Below, one piece after another: positions 52,401 through 61,400 of a stretch of DNA of 64,000 nt; the first letter of the stretch is position 1, and every line of letters starts with the position of its first letter. This DNA comes from Ailurus styani. Taxonomy: Eukaryota; Chordata; Mammalia; Carnivora; Ailuridae. The notes beneath the pieces are model-generated. The model saw nothing but the letters and a program-made list of their open reading frames with translations. It was not told where the DNA came from and made no database searches. The position numbers were made by a program, and so were the translations under genes. The DNA is taken from the NCBI GenBank assembly GCA_002007465.1, contig LNAC01000137.1, positions 3,189,771 to 3,253,770 of the forward strand. The letters are read 5' to 3'.

Positions 52401-55400
52401 GCGAGGACCCTTCCGCGGCAGTGGCAAACCTTCTCCTCTCCTCCCCGGTAGGATGAGAGTCTTGGTCCTTCTGACCTGGAGCTGAAGGAGTTGAAGGAGA
52501 GCTTGCAGGACACCCAGCCTGTGGGCGTGTTGGTGGATTGCTGCAAGACCCTAGACCAGGTGAGCGTGGCATTCCGGACTCCCCGCGCCGGGAGGGACAG
52601 TGCAGAGGGAAAACAGAACGTGCAGAAAGGAACAGAAGCCAAGTCAGGACAAGTCAGGACTCGGATCCTCCTGGGGAAGGGACCTTTTCTCTTGCTTGAA
52701 CTCGTGCAGCAACACAGGCCTAGTCTCTGTCATCTGCATTCATAGCAAGGCCAGGGATTACCTCCCCCTCCACCCCAGGCCAGCAGTTCTGGGAGTAGAG
52801 GGTCTGGGGGTGTGGTGGGGGAGATGGATTGAATTTAAAGAGGAACCCCCCCCCAGCACTTTTTCCAAGAGAGGGTGATATATCTGTATTCTTCCATTTT
52901 AGTTCAGTTTTAATGACATAAAGATTTTGTTTCTGCTTTGTGTGGAAGTGAGAAGAGAGCCTGAGGCCCCTTGTACCCTGGTTCCAGAGCGAGGCCTGAT
53001 AGGGTCCTGTGTGGTGGTGTGGATAGGTACAGACTGTGGCTGGGAGGGAGCTTCCAGGATGCATTTCTGTGCTCACCAAGGTGGCCAGGGCTGGTAAACT
53101 GAGCTTCTCTAGTGGTTCCTGCGCTGTGCGGGAGCTGACTAGGCAGTGCCCAGAGGCCCTCAAGTTGTCAGAGGTGTTCAGGGTTCTGGTCCAGCCTGAG
53201 GCAGAGGAGCAGTCCAGGCCTCTGGGCACTGGGCTCTGCCCTCATGATGGAAAACAGCTGCAGTGACACCGCCCACTTGGGGTGGAGGCCCAGTAGGCTG
53301 ATTTCCCTGCTTGTTCTAGAAATAGAATTATCGGCCACATAGCTCTCTATGCAGCCCAGACTGCAGGCTCTAGGCTGCTTTGAGCCACTTCCTGGTCCCC
53401 TTTGTCAGAGAGAGGAAATGAGCGAGAGGATGGAGAAAGGGCAGAGGAGGGAGAAGCTGTAAAAACAGTCGTAGTGTTGGGAGAAAATACATAGAAAAAA
53501 AATCACTAAGTATGAAAGAGTGTGTGTTAAAAATGGAAAATGGTGTTTCTACTTGGCAGTCCCACTCTGAAGAGATAACTGCCATTAACAGTTTGTTGTG
53601 TGTTCTTGAACTTTTTCTGTGCATATAAATGGAGATTTAAATATGTGAAGGGATTATGCTGTACAGTGTAAGTGGTCCCCTAGTAGGCATTTGAGTTGAT
53701 TTCAGCTCTTTAACTGTAATAAACAATGCTGTTAGAATCTTGTTACAGATACGCACTATCTCTAGGATAAGTTCCAGAAGAATTGCTGGATTAGATTGTG
53801 TGTGCGTTAAAATGGGTGTCACATGGGTTCATGGAACCAGCAACTGTGAAAATGCCTTTTCCCCTACACCTTGCCAGTACTGGCCATGGTTAAACTTCTA
53901 AGCTTACTGGTCCTGTGTTATGGGGACACAGGATCACTGTTTTGATATGTGTTGCTTTAATTATGAGAAAATCAGGTACTTTTTTCATATAATTACTGGT
54001 CATCTGGGTTATTTTGTTTTGTAAATTATTTTGGAGGGTTCGTTTTTCCCAGTAGCATATTGTTTTAGAATGTATTTTCTAAAAAGATTTATTTATTTGA
54101 GAGAGAGAGCGAGTGCATATCCGTGCAGGGGCGGGGCAGAGGGGGAAAGAATCTTCAAGCAGACTTCCTGCTGAGCAGGGAGCCCAACATGGGGCTCGAT
54201 CCCATGACCCATGAGACCGTGACTTGAGCTAAAGCCAAGAGTTGGACGTTCAACCGAGCCACCCAGGCACCCCTAGGATGCATATTTAGTCCAGATATCT
54301 TATCCTTCTGTTATGGTAGATTTTTCGTAGTTATGTTTTGTCAGAGTTTAAAGTTTCTCAACAGTAAGCAACAAAAGAACAAAATACCACACTCAGCAAA
54401 AGCCAAGTTAAGATGAGTACGACCTGGGTCTCCTCTGAGTGTTTCCATCTGGAGAGACTCTGGTTTCTTGGAGCTCGTCCCCTTCCTTCCCTTTCATCTG
54501 CCTGGGCTTGTGTCTCTTCAGTGTCCTCTTCAGTGTCGCTGCCTGGGTGTGTCAGGCAACTTCTTCAGGACCAGACAGCCCAGGCTGGACCATCTGGCCT
54601 TCTTCCCAGTTTCGGCCTGTTCCTAGGGCAGATCCCAGGCGGGGAGTAGAGTTTGGCCCCCAAGTAGCGTTGTGGTTCCTCTTCTCGTTCAGTGCCTCTG
54701 GCCTCTTGCTCTCCTAGGTGCTAGACACGACCCTAGGCACTGGGCTCCGCAGTAGAAAGGAGGGGCATACCTGCTTTGTGGAGCTTGCATTCTGGTGGGT
54801 TGAGTCTGACATTGAGTCAAGAAAATGGGCCAGTCCGGATGTGTACTAGAAGGTGCTGCGTAGGATGGAGAAACACACGGTGTCACAGAGGGATCGGGAG
54901 GGCAGGAGGTGGGCAGAGGCTGTGGTTCTCAGAAGCCTGGTTTACAAGGTGATCCTTGAGCAAAGCCTTGAGGGAGTTGGGGAAGTGAGCCCTGGGGCCA
55001 TTGGAGGGAGAGTGCTCCTGGATGGAGAGGGGCCACCAGGGGAGGGGCCTGAGGTAGGAGTCCACTCGGTGTGCTTGGGGAGCAGCAGGGAGGTTGCCTG
55101 GGTTGAAGCAGAGTGAGCGGATGCGAGTAGGAGGAGATGACAGAGGTTATGAGGCACAGCCATGTGGCCCCAAAGGACCTGGCACTTACTCTCTAAGAGG
55201 TGGGCGCCCACGGAAGGTTTCATGTGTCCAGTCTCTCAGCACAGCTGCCGGAGGGATCCCCAGGCTGAATTTTAAAATTCACCCTCGGGTTGCTATGTGG
55301 AGTCTAGACCATAGGGGAACAAAGGTGGAAGCAGAAAGGTTGACTGGGAGTCTCTTATAATAATGGGGAAGACTGGATGGGGGCTTTGAGCAGCGAAGCG

Positions 55401-58400
55401 GAGGAGGACACCGGCGAGGGATGGTAGGATTGGGATATACTTTGAAGGTAGCATTGATGGGCTTTGCCGGTGAATCAGATGTAGGGAGAAAATGGAGAGG
55501 CTCTTGACTTGGACAGTGGGACAGTTAACTGAGAGGGGGAAGACTGTAGATGGGGGAGGTTGGTGGGGAACACCCTGGGTTCCCCTCAGGTCAGTTTGAG
55601 AAGTCTGACAGGCATCCAAGTGGAGACACGGAGGGGCAGTTACGAGTATACCGGAGTTTGATGGGTGGGGAAGAGGTCTGGAAGTGGGGAAGAGCGTCTG
55701 AGTGGCATTTCAGGCTCCGAGACTGAGACTGACAGGATGTGACCAGGCGGCGAGAAGCCGGAGTGCTGTGCGTTGCCTCCTGGCCTGCCGGAACTGGCCC
55801 CCTTTGATTTAGCCTCGTCTTTTCCATAGCAGTGGTGGTAGATGGTTGAAACTTGGCCTTTCTCAAAGCTCGCCTAATAGGCTTCTCTTTTCACAGGCCA
55901 AAGCCGTCTTAAAGTTCATCGAAGGCATCTCTGAAAAGACCCTGAGGAGTACTGTCGCGCTCACTGCTGCACGAGGAAGGGGGAAGTCTGCAGCTCTGGG
56001 ATTGGCTATTGCTGGGGCAGTGGCTTTTGGGTAAGGAGGTCTCATTCCCCCTCTGGGAAGTCTGAGCTCTGAGGAATAGGAGTTAAGGGGCCGGGAGACT
56101 GTCCCTGGGTCTGTGTGAGCTCCCGTGTGATTTCTCTAGGTTGTGGGTTCCTGTGTAGACACAGTGACAGTTTCCTCCCAGCCCCAGTGGTGCACACAGA
56201 TGTGTGCAGGGACATAGATACGTACACCAGGACCTTTGTGATCACTATTTAAAGTTGAACAGACCCATACAAAGAGTGGGACAGAGGTACAAAAGCAAAG
56301 ACACAGGAGTAAGAAACTTTAAAACTCTTCAGGAGAGGGCACCTGGGTGGCTCAGTAGGTAAAAGCCTCTGCCTTCGGCTCAGGTCATGATCTCAGCGTC
56401 CTGGGATTGAGGCCCATATCGGGTTCTCTGCTCAGCGGGGTGCCTGCTTCCTCCTCTCTCTCTGCCTGCCTCTCTGCCTACTTGTGATCTCTCTCCCTCT
56501 GTGAAATAAATAGATAAAATCTTTCAAAAAACAAAAACAAAAACAACTCTTCAGGAGATGGGAATGTGTGTGGCTGTCTTTGCTGACTGCAAAAAGTACA
56601 TGTTTGACATTGTAATGGTTTTGATCAGTAGAACATCTTGTTTGCTTTTGAGGAGCTGCCTTTGAGTGTGATGTTCCTTTCTGTTCTTTTGCCCTGAGCG
56701 GAAGATTTATGCCATCGCCAGAAGAGTGCGTACTGCCGCTTCACAGACAGAAATAATGGACCTAGAATTTACCATGTCCTCATATGCATGGTCTTCCTTG
56801 GCGCTCTTCATAGCTCCGTCAGCATTTCACAGCGGGATAAACGTAGGCTCAGGGAGTTTCAGTGAGCCGCTCAAGATTCCCCAGCAAGTCAGTGCCGGCA
56901 ATGCTGGGGCCGAGGGCAGCCCCTGACTTGCAGTCTCTCGTTCCTGGTGCTCCAGCGGGGCCCATCAGCACCTTCGCCATTGGCACACTTTACACTCGGC
57001 CGGTCCCCCACAGGTTTGCTGCGGCCTTGGCCTGAGCACCCATTGAACTGTCGGGCTTCACGGTCTGAAACGCTCTCAGCACAGTTGGCGATGACTGTGA
57101 GGCCCTGTCTGGTCCCAGGACACGGGCTTAGGAAGTAGCACTCACCTCTCGGCAGTGTGCCTTCACAGATGTCAGGAGCTGATTGCCAGGACATGCCATC
57201 TTCTTGCTGTTCATGTGTTCTCATTAGTTTGGGATGAAAAATGTACCCAAATCTGGAGTTGTTTCACTTTTCCTCCCTAAAAAGTGTTTTTTTTGTTTGT
57301 TTGTTTGTTTTGTTTTTCTGTGACAGGGCAAACAAAAATCTCTTCTTTTGTCTTATGTTCCCTAAACGTCCTTTTTGGATTTCCTAATTCCTTAAAAAAA
57401 ATCGTCCTTTTCTTTTGTTCAATAGGTACTCCAATATCTTTGTTACTTCCCCAAGCCCTGATAACCTCCATACGCTGTTTGAATTTGTCTTTAAAGGATT
57501 TGATGCTCTGCAGTATCAGGTAGGAAATGAGGATAAGGATTTACTTTGGTTCCACGCCGGGTTTAAGTCTAGGTGAAGTCCTTGGAATGCCTGCTTACAT
57601 TAATTTTAGTTTCTAAAGTTTGTCGTTGATTTGACTCTCCCCATCAGGAGCACCTGGATTATGAGATCATTCAGTCTCTCAATCCTGAATTTAACAAAGC
57701 CGTGATCAGAGTGAATGTATTCCGAGAACACAGGCAGACCATTCAGGTGAGGCTCGTTCTAAAACCTTGCTGTGTGGGGCCAGTGTCCTGCTGTATTTAA
57801 ATACAGTCATTTTAGATTATTTTATGTCCTGTGTAATTAGGTGTCTTGTATACAGTGTTGCTGTTTTATGATAAACCTGATCCAGATTTTCAGCCTCTTG
57901 TCAAGGAAAACCTGGAAGCAAACTCAAACGTATGTAGCCAGGTTAGAAGGTTATCTCGTTTTTCCCTTGAAAATTGAGTGAGTGGGATTGTGACTATGTG
58001 AATCAGCTAGAAGAGCTCCACTCACTGTTCTGACATCAATTCTCATTTTCCTTAGTTACAGTAGGTTTTGAGATGGTGCATCTGTAACTAGAACAACATC
58101 TCCATTTAAAAGAGAAAGAGGTCCTCTTTGGAAGATGTACCGAGTCTCTGTGGTTTAGCCAGTGGCCTATTTTCCTTTTTAAACAGTGTTTCCCTGAAAG
58201 CTCTATAAATCTCCAGGGCTCTGGAAGCCTAAATGGTCTGCACTTGTCCAAAGGCTGCAGTTTCGTTCAGTGGTAGAGAAGCATCAGTGTGACAGGCTTG
58301 CAGAAGGGATGGAGGCCCCTGGGCTCCCAGCAGAGGAGGCTCATCGATTATTTTCGGTCTTGGGGTGGGACATGGGCCAGGTAAACTTGGCAGTTTATGA

Positions 58401-61400
58401 CCTTTATGCCTGTGAGGGCATATGTATCTGCCTGTCAGGGAGGCACACCTTTCATCAAAAGTTCAGATTGTAAATAATGGTAAGTGTCTCTACCTTTTAC
58501 CTAAGGATCTTAATTTTTTCCTACGAGGTCTCTTTCTAGAATCTCTTCATTCTGTACATTTTTTCCCATTTTTGCCAGATTCCCTCAGCCTCACTGAAAG
58601 GAAGGAAGTCTGATGGTGGGGTGGGATAGAGGGCAGGCGACAGGCAGTGAGGATACAGAGACCTGTTAAAACTCAAGAAAAATGCACAAACCAGAGAAAG
58701 AAAACCTTTCCCTGAAATATCCAGGCTCAGCCCTTGCTGCTCTTTGGATTTGTAATCAGAGACCGGCTTGTATTGCCAGAGTCCCTTCGTCTCCAGGCTG
58801 GAGTTTAAACACAGAAGAGGTGACCTGACTTTATGAGGCTCGATTCGGATCCCTTTGAGGCCTCCTCCTCCTTGCTGGAAATTGAGAAAAAGACGAATAT
58901 TAGATTAAAGTCGGCTGCACCTCTCCCGGGGGCTGCTTTCTGCTGCTTTTATGAGGTGCTTGTTTAGTTTTTTTCTCCTTAAAGAGTCCAAGACATGGGT
59001 CCCTCCCGAGGGTGTGTATTTGCTGTTAGAATTGAGTGGAGTTGCTCTCTCCCTGACCCATCATTCAGCTTCCAGCAAAGCAGTTAGATGATCTTATTTG
59101 TCATGAAATACTTCAGAAAAATATGGAGGTCAAGGTAACACACAGAATCCAAGCACTTAAGCCTAAGAAATATTGACACTTTGTTGTTTGCTGTGTTTAT
59201 TTCATATTTTAAAGTCATTTTTATTTTTGTCTTAAAGATGTAAAGCATCAGAGAGACAGTCGGAGCCCCTCTTGTACCCCTCCCCATCCCATTCCCTCTT
59301 TCTGCCACCCCCCATAGGTAACTCTACTCTGGGTTGGTGTTTCCTTTCAGTTCCTGTGTTTGTATTTTACTGGGTAATTAGGTATCCATGAATGGTAACA
59401 TACTAGTCGTTTTTCATTTTTCAGCCTGCCTTGTTACTCAGCATTTGTTTTCAAGAATTGTCCAGAATGAAGCTTGTAGCTCTGGTTGATTTCAAGCATT
59501 ATATGTTTATACTACTGTTTATTTATGTTTCTAGGAATGGAACTATTCGATTTAGGGTATGCACCCCTTCTTGGATTTTGCCAAATTCTCCTTTAAAAAA
59601 GCGTACAGTGTACCTACCTTCCCACCAGCATTTTTTTTTTTAATTTTTGTTTTCCTCAAGTTCTTACCAACACTGAGTGTTTTATGGCTATTTAATTTTT
59701 CCTGTCTGTGTTTGACATGGGATCTCCTTGTCTTTGGCATTGTACTGATTACTAGTGTGATTGCGTGTCTTTATGTTAGTTCAGGTTTTCTCTCCTGTAA
59801 AATACCTCTTTGTGGCCTTGCCCAAACTTTAAAAATAGCAGGAAGCCCTGAAGAAACTGAAGGAGTGGTTTGCGTGCATAAGGATGCCCAGCTTAGGGCA
59901 AGTTTGTGGTATTAGGTGGCCACGCTAGTAATATAGTTAAGGATGTGTGTATGTGTGTATTAGGAAGGAATCGAGTCTTAGAAGCGTCCTCAGCAGTACA
60001 GGGAGACTTGGCCTTACTATTGATGGTGTCCAAGCAGGGAGCACAGGACCCAGTGTGTACGAGGCGCTTGAGACACCTGACCTCGTCCCATCCGCCACCC
60101 CTGCTGGGGTGAGGCTGTGCCTCTGGCTCCCTGGCCAGAGTGGGGCTGGGGAGAAGCATGGGGAGACAGAGAAGAAAGGAAGGGGGAGCCCCACCTATCA
60201 GTACTAGGCCAGGCACCGGCCAGGGCATTTTTCTAGATTTCCCTGATGCTTCTCCCAAGCAACCATCAGATAGGTATTTCCTCCACTTCACAGGAGAGGA
60301 GTCTGAGGCTGCGAGGCTGAGTGACCTGTCCAGGGGCACGTACTTTGGTGGTTGAACTTCCAAACCCAGGTGTCGGGCTTCAAGCTCATTCTGTTTTGTC
60401 CTGCCAAGGAAAAGTGGAAAGGAGGAATGAGAGAAAGAAGAACTGGGAAGGGGGAGAGCGGGCAGAGAGTGGCCTTTATGAAGCCTTGCAGGGATCAGGG
60501 CTGAGGCCCTGGGGTGGCTGGGTAATAACATAAACTTCTCTTCCCTGCAGTATATACATCCTGCAGATGCCGTGAAACTGGGTCAGGCTGAGCTTGTTGT
60601 GATTGATGAAGCCGCTGCCATCCCCCTGCCCCTGGTGAAAAGCCTCCTGGGTCCCTACCTTGTGTTCATGGCTTCCACCATCAATGGGTAAGCACCTTGG
60701 GTGGGAGTCATTGCTCCCGTTGTAGGTTCTTGCCCGTGGGGGGCATGAGTGAACGAGCCTGGGTCGGGGCAAGTCAGTCCGGTTCCCGCAGTCAGTCGTG
60801 GGAGCTGCTTCCGTCTCTCCTGGCACTTATGCATGTTGGTTGGGGTCGGTCTCTCATTAATGAGTGGTGCCCACCTCTGGTCTGATGGTAAAATGGGCAG
60901 CACGAGACCGAAGAATTTCATAACCCAAGTGGTGAGGGTCTCATTCTCTAGGTCTGATTAGGTTTCGGAGAGCACACAGCAGTACTGATGTCCTCTCTCT
61001 TACAGCCATGTGAAAATACAGTGTGACAGCAACTATCAAATTAGTATAAGACAGCAGTCTTTTTTTTTTTTTTAAGATTTATTTATTTGAGAGTAAGCTG
61101 GGGGGAGGGGCAGAGGGAGAGAGAGGATCACAGGGGATCCACTGAGCGTGGAGCCTGACTCGGGGCTTGATCCCACGACCCCAAGGTCGCGACCTGAGCC
61201 GAAACCAAGAGTCAGACGTTTAACTGACTGAGCCACCCTGGTGGCTCAAGAGCTTTGTTTAGATACTTGAAATATTTAGTTTATGCTTGCTGTAGAAGCT
61301 TTAGGAAAAAAAGGCAAGCAAAAAGAAAAGTCACCGATGGTATCACCACTGAGAAGTATTTTCTGTTAGAATTTTGTTGTATTTTCTATGTATTTATTTT

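Larger units (their letters stand above)
52560..55896 (+). other. NAT10: NAT10 intron 8
   Basis: Contains a G-run cluster (52791-52821), an antisense L1-like fragment (53550-54010), an antisense CAN-SINE (54078-54273) and about 1 kb of an ancient repeat of unassigned family (54730-55760). Open frames up to 169 aa here have no splice or homology support. Confidence 0.75.
56031..57425 (+). other. NAT10: NAT10 intron 9
   Basis: Holds a sense CAN-SINE (56337-56544), a possible antisense MIR (56800-56930) and a (TTTG)n tract at 57287-57316. Otherwise unrecognised. Confidence 0.75.
57747..60550 (+). other. NAT10: NAT10 intron 11
   Basis: Contains an antisense L1-like segment (59330-59790) and an antisense MIR (60190-60400). 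The 212-aa minus-strand open frame at 59893-60531 overlaps this MIR and lacks support. The rest is unrecognised. Confidence 0.75.

Noticed and set aside
52720..53229. 169-aa minus-strand open frame
   Set aside because: Intronic, over a G-run cluster, with no homology or splice context.
59893..60531. 212-aa open frame on the minus strand, longest non-exonic frame
   Set aside because: Lies in NAT10 intron 11 across an antisense MIR, has a Pro/Ser/Leu-rich composition as expected from GC-rich noncoding DNA, and shows no recognisable domain.
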